55,000 nt of DNA from Glandiceps talaboti (GCF_964340395.1 NC_135564.1:15069012-15124011), one strand, 5' to 3'; shown: positions 1 through 17,885, numbered from the stretch's first letter. Numbers and translations are program-made. Notes: generated from the letters alone by a model not told the origin.

Positions 1-298
1 ATACTTGAAACTACATAGTTTAGCTGGTTTGGTAGTAAGAATGTCTAACTACCATAAACTATACGGTGAATTTTTACACAGGGGATAGATGAGGCAGAGC
101 ATGCGCAATCAACGCATCGTAGGTACTCTTTCAGAACAAGCTGATAGCATATGTGATAACATACACCAAAAGACAAACATTGGGGATAGAATGCACTCAA
201 CAATTACATCAATTTTTATTTATCATAAAAGTGGTAACAAACTGTGCAAATCTTCTCACATATGTCTCTTGCTCCCTGTCTTCTAACTTAATCATATT

Positions 299-575
299 TT
301 GCTGTCACGCTCGAATTTGAAACATTTTTTATCATCGATTCTAGAAAAAATTGTCGACTTTCAATGTTTAATCAGGAATGGAGTTGAACTCAAGTAGTAT
401 CTAATGTTTGTTTACACATTGCTGTCACAATAGAATTTGAAAGATTTTTTTTAATGATTCTGAAAAAACACCGAATTATTTAACACTTCAAAGGCGAACT
501 CAAAATAGTATACAACTTTGTATGTATTGCTGTCACGATCGAATTGGAAAGTATTTTTCTGATCGATTCTGAGTG
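299..575. repeat. Minisatellite, three degenerate units of about 110-120 bp
   Basis: Three units begin with TTGCTGTCAC at 299, 419 and 527. Each continues with a GAATTTGAAA-like stretch, a T-run and GATTCTGA or GATTCTAGA. Spacing is 120 then 108 bp. No coding potential is seen in it. The unit may be part of a longer interspersed repeat outside the window. Confidence 0.75.
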
Positions 576-1240
576 TTGACTTTTGCGCAAACGGGAACAA
601 TTTTGGAGTGTTTTATCTTTAGCATTTAAAAAACAAGGAACTCTGTATATTTCCTTGTGTCCCTTTTGGATATATCGTATCAACATTTTCTAACCTTCAT
701 TTACGAAACTCGAAGCCGTGACTTTGTCGTCTGCTCTGTGACGTCATGGCATTATCAGCCTCTTGTGTAACAGTGCCATCATGTGTGGAAAATGGGAGGA
801 ATTGCAGTGGAAGTCCACAGACAGTGAAATACGTCGTTCGTTGCATCCTAATCAGTGCGCTGCAGCGGGGTAGTATAGTCCGCGCCGATGTGTGATGGCG
901 CCCTGACATGGTGTACAGCAGCAGAGAGCAGAGACCTCAGTGATCTTGCGTAAAAAGGGAGGGGTGCAGGTGCTAATTTGAATATCATTCTGCCTTCTAC
1001 GTAATCATCACTATCTCGATATAGAACTATTTAGAGAGTATATGTTTATCAGGATTCATGCTTTATTAACTTCTAGTACAGATTATCATCTCATTGTGGA
1101 GGTAATTTACATAATTGATGACGTCATGGCTGACAATTTACATAATACATGGAAATTCAATGCCATTTGTTTATTTGTTTCTCAATCAAACAAAAGCGAA
1201 TTGACTGGTATTTATATACAATGGTAGTCGATAAAATACT
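576..1240. other. Non-coding stretch with two CRE-like octamers
   Basis: No supportable gene. Perfect TGACGTCA octamers occur at 739-746 and 1119-1126, both followed by TGGC, so they may be remnants of one repeated segment. The segment around 880-900 (CCGATGTGTGA then GGCGCC) recurs in similar form near 15030-15050. Bases 1-298 show nothing recognisable. Confidence 0.4.
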
Positions 1241-1525
1241 ATACTACTTTCCAATAAGACATCCGATAAAAATAGACGGTGTCTGTACCCGCGGATCGGC
1301 TAATTGGGAAATACTTGGAATGTTCGGAAGGTAACAGCCGAATTTCAATTCTTCATCGCATGACAACGTCGGGATTATGGATGATGATGGCTGCCTCCAA
1401 ATGGTTACGATATTTACATTTATCATAATTGAATTGCCGTGTTCACTGTAGGCATGTTTTTCTCCGAAGTACATTGCTTCCAACGCCTTTTGAATTATTT
1501 CTATACCACTTGCAATATCTGACAC
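1241..1525 (-). CDS. Candidate exon of an unidentified minus-strand gene
   Basis: On the minus strand a good acceptor (pyrimidine-rich TTATTTTCTAG) directly precedes an open frame of 94 codons that starts VSDIASGIEII and ends at a TAG at 1243-1241. The translation is mixed hydrophobic and polar with an even composition (SEHGNSIMINVNIVTIW, later GCYLPNIPSI), unlike the repeat-derived frames nearby. It recalls GAIN/REJ-type extracellular segments near GPS sites in polycystin-like or adhesion receptors, but that is only an impression. No partner exon was identified. It may be a terminal exon or continue through a weak GTAGTA donor just before the stop. Confidence 0.3.
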
Positions 1526-1618
1526 CTAGAAAATAAGCAATAAACTATGTTAAGAGACTGAACTTGTATGTTTGATTAATATAATATGTATATTATGCCT
1601 GTATGTTTACAGTTCGTG

Positions 1619-2530
<912 letters not shown>

Positions 2531-3216
2531 GTATTTGTCGGTTTGATTCGCTATGTGAATATAATAGAACTATATCGTTTTCATTTTAAAAAGAAAGTGA
2601 AATATCTTGATACTAGAAAATTTACGATAAAATTAACGCATTTGAGGATGATTCGGCGACCATAAATTATATAATTAATGTACTGCCACCGTCTCAACTT
2701 TTGTTGAAGGTAACATAAGCCCGACGGGCTGGGACATTTCATAATTACCCCGCCACGCGTTTTGTCCACCAATGTCTCTGATAGGATGGTATATACGATT
2801 ACATTGTAGGGTATAGGATTTACTGGGAAGCGAACTACACTTTAAAATATTATCATACTCTCTTTTTCCTACATTCTGTTTTAAAATACGACAATTTCTT
2901 CCTTAAGCATGTTCACCAGGTCGGCAAAACATAGTAATACTACGTTCTTGTACCACAACCAATGGTTATCATTACATACGAGTAACGTTGCTACTAGTAC
3001 TCTTCAAGTCGACATGTTTTGTCAAACTAATTGTCCATTTACTGGCTTTACCGTTACTCGAAACGTTACTTGTAAGTAATATAATTAAAGAAACCTTGAT
3101 CGTGGTACAAGAACTTAATATCATTACGATTATTTAATATTATCAATTTTTATTTCTCTTTCTTTTATTTGGCAAGTGTTGACATTTATCGGCTGTCATG
3201 TATTTCTTACAGTATA
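2531..3216. other. Intergenic, no gene seen
   Basis: AT-rich unique-looking sequence between the microsatellite array and the 3' end of the neuropeptide gene. No open frame with protein-like composition and no repeat of note. Confidence 0.5.
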
Positions 3217-3222
3217 TTTATT
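3217..3222 (-). terminator. Poly(A) signal AATAAA for the neuropeptide gene
   Basis: TTTATT on the plus strand reads AATAAA on the minus strand, 71 bases past the stop codon of the neuropeptide precursor. Position and sequence fit a eukaryotic cleavage/polyadenylation signal. Confidence 0.5.
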
Positions 3223-3292
3223 TTTTCAAAGAAAGGAAACACCACGTGGTAATATACTCACGATCACATCACGAAAAATTCAACCTCTCCCT

Positions 3293-4087
3293 CTAGAGTT
3301 TGTTACGCATTGGTGATATACCTAGAGAATTCATTGCAGACTTCATTCTTAGTTCCCTCAATCTCTCGATAAAATCTTTCAGCGTTGAATGGTTTAAGAA
3401 CTCGTCCGTTGCCGACCGTTTATTCCCAAATCCACGCTTATTTCCAAAGCCTCTTTTTGGGTCCTCCTCCGCAGAAGATTTGGAGTCGAATCGCTTATTT
3501 CCGAATCCTCTTTTGTTGCCAAATCCTCTTTTCACATCCTCTTCTAAATCTTTGAGGGGTTCGCCGTCAAATCGTTTGTTTCCAAAGCCTCTCTTATTCC
3601 CAAATCCTCTCTTTGTGTCTTCCTCTAGCTCTTCCAGTGCTCCGAAGCGTTTGTTTCCGAAACCCCTTTTCAGGCTTCCTTCTCCAAGCCAATCAGTTGG
3701 CTCACTGAAAATTTTACCAAATCCACGCTTATCGTCTCCAGCCTCCAACAAGCTGGTCACATCGAAACGCTTGTTTCCGAATCCTCGTTTCTCGTCCCAA
3801 TCTCGTTTATTACCGAAACCGCGTTTGTCATCATCGGAGGTTACTAACTCGTCGTCCCGCTTGTTACCGAAACCACGTTTGTTCCCGAATCCGCGTTTCG
3901 GATCTTCGATCTCGTTCTCGTTTTTCAGCAAGGATCCGATCACACCTTTGTCATCATCTGATAGGTCAGTTAGTTTGAAGTTTCCTTGGATGTGAATAGG
4001 TTGACTGGCTTGGGTCTCAGCTACCTCTGTCCTCACACAAACAGAAGAAAGGAGCAACAAAACAAAATACACAGCTACAGGAACCAT
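3293..4087 (-). CDS. Achatin-like GFGN neuropeptide precursor
   Basis: A 264-residue secretory precursor in one coding exon. Residues 1-21 or so form a signal peptide (MVPVAVYFVLLLLSSVCV). Residues 22-63 are an acidic propeptide. From residue 64 the tetrapeptide GFGN occurs 11 times (at 66, 72, 90, 102, 142, 161, 167, 188, 194, 213, 219), each followed by KR and preceded by a basic pair. A twelfth, GFGK at 122, is degenerate. Doublets GFGN-KR-GFGN alternate with acidic spacers that often start FD or FG. No Gly precedes the cleavage sites, so a free C-terminal Asn is expected. The C-terminal 40 residues are a basic, probably helical tail. Achatin-I (Gly-D-Phe-Ala-Asp) of snails and GFGD of annelids have the same tetrapeptide and dibasic design; the assignment is by that likeness. 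Conversion of Phe to the D form cannot be read from DNA. The start ATG gives the signal peptide directly. Confidence 0.9.
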   Translation of the reverse strand: MVPVAVYFVLLLLSSVCVRTEVAETQASQPIHIQGNFKLTDLSDDDKGVIGSLLKNENEIEDPKRGFGNKRGFGNKRDDELVTSDDDKRGFGNKRDWDEKRGFGNKRFDVTSLLEAGDDKRGFGKIFSEPTDWLGEGSLKRGFGNKRFGALEELEEDTKRGFGNKRGFGNKRFDGEPLKDLEEDVKRGFGNKRGFGNKRFDSKSSAEEDPKRGFGNKRGFGNKRSATDEFLNHSTLKDFIERLRELRMKSAMNSLGISPMRNKL

Positions 4088-4136
4088 TTCATCAGTTTAG
4101 TTCCTCACTGGTTAATACCCAGTTACTTGTAGTGAC
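4088..4136 (-). other. 5' UTR segment of the neuropeptide gene with a likely intron acceptor
   Basis: Upstream of the ATG, the minus strand reads GTTGTTTTTTTGTTAACACAG followed by GTCACTAC at 4136. That is a textbook pyrimidine tract and AG acceptor. The gene therefore probably has an intron in its 5' UTR and a promoter further up (above 4136); the first exon was not located. Confidence 0.5.
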
Positions 4137-5290
4137 CTGTGTTAACAAAAAAACAACATATTGTTAAGATTAAGGGGACCCGTTACAATCAGTAAAACAC
4201 TACCTGTGAAATTGCATTAGATGTATAGCTGGTGACAACAAACATACTAACTTTTTTCGTGCATCACTCATTTTGCTTCGGACGGAGTAGGACCCAACGT
4301 TTTACGGTATGAAGTTAGTTCACACAGATTCACTATAGTTTGAGCATATACATCAACACCACACAGTCAACTCAACAATTATTGTATATTTGAAACATGT
4401 AATTGCAAACCAAATTTGTTTCCAGTTCATCCGAATTTGGAAGACCTTGTCAACACGACTGATGAAGTACGCATTTTAGAAGCCGCATTTCTTAAAGAAC
4501 GCACTTTGGAAGCATTATGTCTTAGTACGCAAATTTTTGAAAGCCGCATTTCTCAACACGCATTTCTGAATACGTCCGTCTCTGTAAATGGTTATATAAA
4601 AAAGTAAGGCCTTTGAAATTCAAACTTACACTACAAAATAAGAAATAAACTAAATCTCCGTTCTGGATATTGGTAACGCAACACGAGACTTTTCTTACTA
4701 CTAGTGTACGTGGAATAAAAATGGTTAGTAAAGAGACCCACCGACTAACAGCTACAGTCAGATTTCATGCAAAATCAGAAGGAAGAATCCCAAAGACTCG
4801 ATCTTCTTCTTCTTCTTGAACAGGCAACACTACTGGATTTGTCTGGAAGAATTGCGGCAACTCACTTACTTTATGATATATATATATAGGGCAATTATCA
4901 TGCATCTTTCATAGTCGCATTCATCACAGGAAATTGGAGTTTTATTGGATAAACGTATGGTCCATTCCCTTGGGGGTACATTTCATAGCGGTATTGAAAT
5001 CAACATAATTGCACCAAATTGATATAATTAAATTGTCACAGGTGCATAATAGAAACCTGGCTTTCGTTTCATATTTATGGACTTGACGTGGAAGTAAAAA
5101 CGCACGGGTAACGTACAACAACTCTTAAAGAGTTAATTGAATAAGGAAATATTAACCCCAGGGGTTAATATAAACCATTGAATAGTTATGACGCGCATTT
5201 TTTCAGTGTAGTGGGCCGTCACTTGCCTTAGTCCTTGTACGACATCTCTTTAAACTTAAGGCAAGCAGTGACTTGTGGAAAACTGAAATT
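4137..5290. other. Intergenic or 5' intron of the neuropeptide gene
   Basis: No protein-coding segment supported. A CTT/CTTCTT tract occurs near 4800. The first exon and promoter of the neuropeptide gene may lie here on the minus strand. No clear TATA box and initiator pair was recognised. Confidence 0.3.
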
Positions 5291-5310
5291 ACTACGTTCA
5301 TCTATATAGT

Positions 5311-5336
5311 GTATGTACGTACGTACGTACGTACGT

Positions 5337-5377
<41 letters not shown>

Positions 5378-5384
5378 TGTATGT
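5311..5384. repeat. (ACGT)n followed by (GT)n microsatellite
   Basis: A self-complementary GTAC/CGTA tetranucleotide run (about 5311-5340) passes into GT repeats (to about 5384). Confidence 0.9.
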
Positions 5385-5481
5385 GAGCTCCGGTAATTGT
5401 ATACATATAGACTGAATAATGATTGGACTGAACATATCATATCGATAATAAGGGAGACAAATAACCACAAACGTACATTTC

Positions 5482-5559
5482 AGACAGACAGACAGACAGA
5501 CAGACAGACGTGGATGGACGGACAGACGGACGGGTGAGTGGATGGATGGATGGATGAAC

Positions 5560-5601
<42 letters not shown>

Positions 5602-5770
5602 TGACATACATACATATATACATACATACATACATACATACATACATACATACATACATACATACATACATACAGAACAGACAGAAATAAACAGACACAG
5701 ACAGACGCAGAGAGACAGACAGACAGAGACATATACACAGACACACACATACACACACGTACACACACAC
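5482..5770. repeat. (CAGA)n, (GGAT)n and (CATA)n compound microsatellite
   Basis: Blocks of CAGA (5482-5510 and 5562-5601), GGAC/GGAT and CATA (about 5604-5672), then imperfect CAGA/CACA. The long frames here are pure repeat translations. Confidence 0.9.
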
Positions 5771-5889
<119 letters not shown>

Positions 5890-6042
5890 CAAATGAAAGA
5901 AGACGAGTCTGATATTACATAGTGGAATTACACTACGGACCGTTTCACCCGAAGGATCGTCAGGTGTAATAGTGTGGTTTAATAGTATTGGTTAGTTATA
6001 CATCCTGCTTTAAGTACATAACTTATGTGTATTCACTGACGG

Positions 6043-9900
<3,858 letters not shown>

Positions 9901-9910
9901 TTACAACTGT

Positions 9911-9975
9911 GTGTATGTATGTATGTATGTATGTATGTATGTATGTATGTATGTATGTATGTATGTATGTATGTA

Positions 9976-10010
<35 letters not shown>

Positions 10011-10049
10011 ATGTATGTATGTATGTATGTATGTATGTATGTGTGTGTT

Positions 10050-10080
<31 letters not shown>

Positions 10081-10211
10081 ATGTATGTATGTATGTATGT
10101 ATGTATGTATGTATGTATGTATGTACGGTATGTATGTGTGTGTGTGACCTGCTGAGTTATTGACGGACGGACGGACGGACGGACAGACAGACACATACAT
10201 ACATACATACA

Positions 10212-10242
<31 letters not shown>

Positions 10243-10255
10243 TACATACATACAT
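9911..10255. repeat. (TATG)n/(TG)n and (GGAC)n/(CATA)n microsatellites
   Basis: TATG blocks broken by short TG runs to 10140, then GGAC and CAGA, then CATA from about 10193 to 10255. TATG and CATA are reverse complements, so the two halves form an imperfect inverted repeat. Confidence 0.95.
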
Positions 10256-10975
10256 GTATTGAACTTTGGGTTATTTCCAGAATAAGCTTTGAACACATAG
10301 TCACAAAACACATATTGTTTGACAAAGCCTGAGTGTCCACACTTTCTCCTCTCTCAGTACAATCTCAACCTACTATAGTCTAAGATTACACCAAATTCTT
10401 GGTTCACCAAATGTCAGGTACTTATTGTGTTGAATTTTCTATTTAGAGACCGTTTGGTTAAACTTTGCAACTAAATGACAGATGATAGCTAAGAGGTTCT
10501 CTTAACGACTGTGTGTAAACATTTGAAAGTGAAAAAAGTCAGAAGAAATGTTTACATTTGGTTCCTTATCCCATTTGGAGTTGTCCCTGTGACAAAGAGT
10601 GTCTTTTGCCTTGTTTGATTTCGATTTAAACAAGTGTGCTAATGTTTTCTTAATATTAGACGGGACCCTAACTTAACAACTCCTGGTGATCAGGTTTTTG
10701 CAGTTGAAGGAGGGTGGCTCATTTGAAAGTGGTTTAATAAAGAGTATAAGTGTTTTGGCCTTTTAAAAAATAAATACAAAATGAAGAAGATATAAAGAAC
10801 GATACATGTGTTCTGACAGACAAGAAAGGGCGTTGAAACATTTACATGTACATAACCTGTTTATTCACACATGAGCTCAAAATCGTCATAAACTAGACTA
10901 AGTCGTAATAAATGAAGATTTTAACGAATGGCTGGAAAATGTAGGCAATTGTTTCAGACCTTGACTTTACAAAGG
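10256..10975. other. Intergenic, no gene seen
   Basis: No open frame worth reporting and no obvious repeat. Confidence 0.4.
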
Positions 10976-12500
<1,525 letters not shown>

Positions 12501-12593
12501 ACCGTGACTTTTTACGGTAACTGTACCAGCCGTGCCTTTTTTATAGTAACTGTACCAGCCGTGCCTTTTTACGGTAACTGTACCAGCTGCGCC
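12501..12593. repeat. Three-unit minisatellite of about 30 bp
   Basis: The core GTAACTGTACCAGCCGTGCC occurs twice exactly and a third time as a CTGCGCC variant, each separated by a T-run and ACGG or ATA. Confidence 0.85.
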
Positions 12594-12825
12594 ATCGTTC
12601 GGTTTGTGAGGAAAACACATTGTATGCTCTGACTTATGAGAATGTACCATAACAACAAACTCGAGTTAAACTCCAATATTTAAGTCCCATAGTCTTTTAT
12701 TACTACTATCTTATCAGTCTGGCCATATTTGTCTTTAGAGTAAACTCAGCCCCTTTAAAGGGATATAATGGACCATTTTTAAAAATTCTGAACAGATCTG
12801 CCACTCAGTCTACTATTTATGGCAG

Positions 12826-13010
12826 TTACTGTTCTTTTTAGTTAGTACTTTAGAGTGAGTGTGTATGTTGGGTAGATGTCATTCGCTTGTTCATAATTGG
12901 CTCTGTAGTTGTCTTCACTGAAGTAGGGAGGGTTATTTCTGTGTTTCCCCTAGATTTAGAGAAAAAAAGACCGACGCGGGGTTATTTAAGTGATGTGCGC
13001 GCAAACCAGA
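12826..13010 (+). repeat. Dispersed repeat, copy 1
   Basis: This segment matches the reverse complement of 25655-25885. Shared landmarks are GCAGTTACT, TTAGTACTTTA, AGTTGTCTTCACTG, TGTGTTTCCC and, near the end, an ACGCGGG/ACTTAAGTGA-like stretch. It is probably a short interspersed element; no coding content. Confidence 0.7.
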
Positions 13011-14395
13011 ATTTTTAGTATATGTAAAACTAGCTGCTTACATAATGTAATAATAATGTAATAAAAGAACGTAGCATAACACGATTTTATGTAAACAAGA
13101 AAATATTCGTTGCATTTTCGACACCATCTCTTCTGTAGTTAACATTTCGGGAAACCGCTTTGGTTTAGAATATCAAATAGGAGCGCTGATAATTTTCTTT
13201 CACAAATTTCTCATGTCAAAGGTCATGACCCGGGTCAGACAAATTATTCCAGTCATCACCGTTATCAGTGAAAGGTGGTCAAACTTAATGTGGTCCAGTG
13301 ACTAGAGTAAACACATCAAATCTCCTAAACGTTTGACAATTATTATTCTACTGACATCACAAGATTGATCGTTTATGACCGTGTCGACATGTATGAAATC
13401 AGAGACTTCAAGGTTTATACACTCATGTTATAGTGCCTAGAAGAGTCACTGTACACTTGTGGTTTATTTTTCGGCCCATTGAAGTAAACCGGAATCTGTT
13501 TTTTTGCTTCCGAGAATCATACTCTTTGAGTAAAATGTACTGAGTCCGCCATTAATCGCAAATGAATAGATAATTCGATCGATACGCATTTTGCACTTAC
13601 CTATTTTTTGAAAAAGTGACACAAATTTTGTGATCATAATAGACCCCCTCTTTCAGACTGAGTCTCTATAAAGAATATCTGACTTTTATACTTCAGTAGA
13701 AACTTGGTAATATGAAATGTCTTCCGTCAGAAAACAAAATATTCCAATTTTATTTTTGAAAAATTCACAATTCTGTTCGTCTGTTTCCCGCCTTCTGACG
13801 TCATCAAAAAACCAACGCTGAGAGATTCACAATCCGAGTAACGTTCTCGGCATTCTTGTAGTGCAAACACTCATACCACACGTTAATGCTTTCCATTGCT
13901 TGCCTGAACAGGTTCTCACACAGGAACAGGGGAGGTTGTTTATATATTTGTCTGGTATGCACCACGTGAAGTGAATGCTGAAATGTGACATACTAACAGG
14001 TGATATATTTCAATCGTAGTACTTATAAAACATTCAGTCTTTTCATTTGCATAGGCCGTGCAACTCCCCTCTTGTGTGAACCGTTACCGTGACTCCATTT
14101 TCAGATATGTTGTCTAATTTGGTAGCGCGGCTGTTTAAACACTTCCGTTCACCGGTTATTTTATGTTTGCGGTATTTCTTGCGTGCGAAACACACGGAAG
14201 AATTTAATTAGAGATAAAAAAAAATGTGTACAGGAAACTTTCCTCTCTCGGTATGCAAATTAAACATAATTAACATATCAAATTCAATCTGGACCAATTT
14301 AAAGTGGACAAAAAATAGTTTTATTGAATTTTACTTCTATCAATCAGTATTCGATATATGGCATACAGATACAAATAGGTGGGATTTACAGTTAT
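13011..14395. other. Intergenic, no gene seen
   Basis: No supportable coding region. A perfect TGACGTCA octamer lies at 13797-13804. Confidence 0.4.
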
Positions 14396-14620
14396 TAAAA
14401 GTGTGTGTGTGTGTGTGTGTGGGGGGGGGGGGTATTAAAAAAATCGCAGCCCATCCCTCAAGCTCTAAAAGCCTCCTGAAGTGAACACAAGAATTTCTGT
14501 AGCGGCGACTCCCCCCCCCCTCCCCGCAACACAAGCATTTCGAGATGGGCTAGTGAACAGTAACCCCAACCAACCAACCACCCACCCACCAACCCACCCA
14601 CCAACCCAGTGCATATGCTA
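14396..14620. repeat. Low-complexity cluster: (GT)n, G-run, C-runs and (CCAA/CCCA)n
   Basis: (GT)n followed by ten or more G at 14400-14432, C-runs at 14510-14525, and a CCAACCAACCACCCA tract at 14566-14610. A further G-run is at 14786-14795. Confidence 0.8.
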
Positions 14621-14959
14621 CGACTCTTGATGTCTGATTTACCCTAGGTCCTTGTTTCTCCCAAGGCCCCAAATGTGGTAAATTGTGAACCCTATCTAAC
14701 CCTCCTTTGAAAGTAACTTGGAGTACAGTTTGCATTGACATGATTTCCACTGTGTAATCGGCACCACTCCTCCCTAAAAAAGGAGGGGGGGGGGGCTACC
14801 CTCACCGTCGACACCTATAATTATTATCAGGGCTGGTAGTTAGAGCTCTCTTCAAAAAGCCATATTTACGACTTCAAATACTTTTGCATATCGCGTTGAT
14901 CCTGACAGAAAGACACATTACTATGTACAGTTCTGTATATCTAAGGCTAGACTTAAATA

Positions 14960-15440
14960 TTCGTCGTTGGTGGCGCTCCTGTTAATCATTCGCGCAGCCC
15001 TCACCGGCCTGCTCTATAGGGGCTTTCCGATGTGTGAGGGCGCCCCGTCACAGCGTACCTGACATACTATAGTGCATAGTGCAAGTGTGCATAGCAAGGA
15101 ATCTTTCAGTCTAGGGTAAGTTGAATTGATTATATCTAAAGGGGTACACGCCGAGATTGTAAGCTTTTAAAGGTACACTTGCTAAAAAAAATTTGAAACT
15201 GTTTTGTATTGATATGATAACTTACTCATAATAACGTACCCCTTAAGGTATTGAGTCAGTCTTTGTAAATGATTTCAATGTGTCAAAATATGATAAGTAA
15301 ATCAAATCAAATTTTGGGTACACACCCTAAAATCAGCGCCACCAACGAGATGACGGTTACAACCTGTTTTTATACTACTTATGGGTAGAATCGACCTCTA
15401 ATTAAAGTGGCCTTATAGATGGCGATTGGTTATTTATTTT
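14960..15440. repeat. Dispersed AATCAGCGCC repeat, copy A, with an inverted 14-bp partner
   Basis: The 15296-15440 part shares ATCAAATC, CACCCTAAAATCAGCGCCACC, ACCTGTTTTT and ATCGACCTCTAATTA with copies at 44.4, 48.1 and 54.2 kb. TCGTTGGTGGCGCT at 14964 is the exact reverse complement of AGCGCCACCAACGA at 15335. The two may be the ends of one element of about 390 bp. Confidence 0.55.
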
Positions 15441-17500
15441 GGATTTTTTAATAATTTTATCATGGCTTTCTATTTGAAAAATCAATGTGGAGCAGATATT
15501 CCAATTCCTTGTTTGTAACTTAATAGATTGCAAAAGATTAATAAATGTGTAAAACTGTCCGTACAATAAAAAGCTTTTCACACATTTTTTGTACTTTTTT
15601 TGCTATGTATTGCGTTACAACAAACTCTGACTTTGAAGCCATGATAAACTTGTTTTAAAAATCCTAAATAAATAAATAAATAAATATCAAATCCTCATCC
15701 ATATGACTTTAACATGTACAATATCTAATTTCTAGTTATATATTGTTAGTTGTAGCTACTGCAGCTTAACCCAAAAATAAATACCAAAACGTTTATTTGT
15801 TTATAAGAATTGCCAAGAAAATACAAATGTGCATTCCACGTTGTCTTTATGAGGATTTTAAATGTTAAATTTTCTCTGAATAATAAAAAACGTGGAACGA
15901 TAATATTAATGATGTAGTAAAATTTGATTAGAAGTTTGATAATAAGATATGATTTACGTGGGGTGGGGGGGGGGGATGGGGTGGGAGTAAGAATGCATCA
16001 CTACTAAATTGGATCAATAACACTTGGCACAGCACGTTGGAAGTACAGTGACTTTACTTGTATTATATGCCATCATTTGATAAGAACAGTTTTATGGCCA
16101 CTTTACATAATCGTTCACGTTCATAAACAAATTTCCAGTTCCCTTGATTTTTCATGTGCACATACCGATGCCATAAAACTGTTCGTATCAAACCATACTG
16201 TGTAGTACAAATCTTGTCTTGTTCGATCCAGTACGCTGTGCGAAGCGCTATTTAACAATTCATTTGTTTACTTTCCCTGTTTGTCACAGGTTCCATTTCG
16301 TCCATGGTCTGATATCAACAGTTGTACTTTGCCCACCCACTCTCACCATAAACTTTTACCACTCGCTAATGGCGTTATATCATATCCAAAGACTGTACTG
16401 TACGTATATGCGAAAATAGCCTCATTAAAATAATGTCAAAGAAAACTAGTCATTAATTATCAGTCACAACTTGAGATATTTCTATAATTTCTCAGAAGGT
16501 CGTGAGTTTATTACGTCAAAATGTGGGCGACCATTATTTAAACGAAAGAAAGAATATCACAGCTGAGTGAGGGCAGTCGATATGATCAATTACCAAATTT
16601 TCGCTAACATAATATTTCAACAGTGTCAATTAATCTGGCGCCTAAACAATTATCTATGTGATACCCTAAAATAATAGCATTAATTAAATTCCGATACCTG
16701 TTAGTTTTAGGATATCCCTCTTTTTATTTCTCATCGTGGCACCCTGAAAAGGAATCCTTCAGTAAAAATTGAGCAAGAAATGAAGTGCTTTCTAAAATGA
16801 CGTTTTCAATCTATAATCACATCATCGGCGACGTCATGTTTTTTTTTCGGAGGGGGGGGGGACTGTGTTGACATACGGTGCCATTTCTTCTCCTTTTTGG
16901 TGGATGGGATATAAGAAATAAATGTTGGTTTGGAAAACAAAACGGCATGAAAAGTACTAATTTTATATTCGATTCAATCCTAGGGAAATGCTTTACAATA
17001 AATTTAAATTTTAGAAGAGGTCGTTATTCTAGGTTTGTAGAAACTTACAGGAAATGAAAATTTTAGATCTAACATTAACATGGCAGCATACTTGCTATAC
17101 CCTTACCCGCCCCCCACCGCATGGGAGCGTTCAGGTTTTTCTTTACGGTCGATGGTGGGCCGATGGGATTTTAGCTTGTGTTATAATGAAATAGACTGAC
17201 ACCCTGTGAGTTCATCTCAAAACAAACCAAGTCCCCTCAACAAATGGAGAAAAAAAAATACGATAACCACCCCCCCTTAACGCTCCTTCTTTGACCACTA
17301 AATTGATGTCTACTGATAACTAGTAGAGTTTGAAAGTCTATTATTTCGGCAATTTCATCCCCTTGTCTAAAAATATAAATTGAGCAACTAGACAAATACT
17401 TTCAACCCTGGCTCTTATCGATTGAATGACGAAAAGCACACATTAACAGAATGTGATCAGCCGAGTGTAAAGTGTCAAAGATTAGATTAATGACAACATG
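15441..17500. other. Intergenic with one short inverted repeat
   Basis: No gene supported. It contains (AAAT)n near 15670, G-runs near 15965 and 16850, and a C-run near 17265. The inverted repeat is annotated separately. Confidence 0.4.
16079..16189. repeat. Short foldback element, about 111 bp
   Basis: GATAAGAACAGTTTTATGGC at the left end pairs with GCCATAAAACTGTTCGTATC at the right end (about 19 of 20 matches), enclosing about 70 bases. It has the size and layout of a tiny MITE or a hairpin. Confidence 0.65.
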
Positions 17501-17539
17501 TGGTCTTAGTGTATGATAAATTAGTATTTCGCTGACGAT

Positions 17540-17885
17540 ATCACATTATTTTAAATTATTTATCACCGATGACATCATCGTTTACTGACAGCCAATCGCA
17601 TTGCAGATATTATAATATCTTTGTTTAATGATAGACATGTGAACACTTCCTTAGAGCAAGAGCGAGGTTGGACAATGAAGGCCAGTAGCGGAAAAGGATT
17701 TGCAAAATAAGGATAAAATCTCATTCGGAGATGTCACTGGAGAACCATAGATCTGTGTCTGTTTAGCTATTCCTGTGTGCTCGTGTGATCCGGTAGGAGA
17801 GTAACTTTAAATTTGTATGTGGTGAGTAGTAAGCCGAACATTCACTGCAACATTAAATGTGAAGTTCACCAAGCGTGACATAATC
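17540..17885 (+). promoter_or_regulatory. 5' flank shared by the two GPCR copies, with a CRE-like site
   Basis: The sequence from about 17530 to the GPCR ATG matches the reverse complement of about 29207-29395. Shared landmarks are the ATCACCGATGAC block, GGTAGGAGAGTAAC, AGTAAGCCGAACATTCACT and GTGAAGTT. The CRE-like octamer is TGACATCA at 17570-17577 here and the perfect TGACGTCA at 29351-29358 in the other copy. No TATA box is proposed. Confidence 0.5.

Noticed and set aside
299-575. Regularly spaced repeats that could suggest a CRISPR array
   Set aside because: Units are over 100 bp, diverged and in an animal genome; no cas genes.
3300-3995. 231-codon plus-strand frame opposite the neuropeptide gene
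   Set aside because: It is the antisense shadow of the KRGFGNKR repeats; the minus strand has a signal peptide, cleavage sites and a poly(A) signal.
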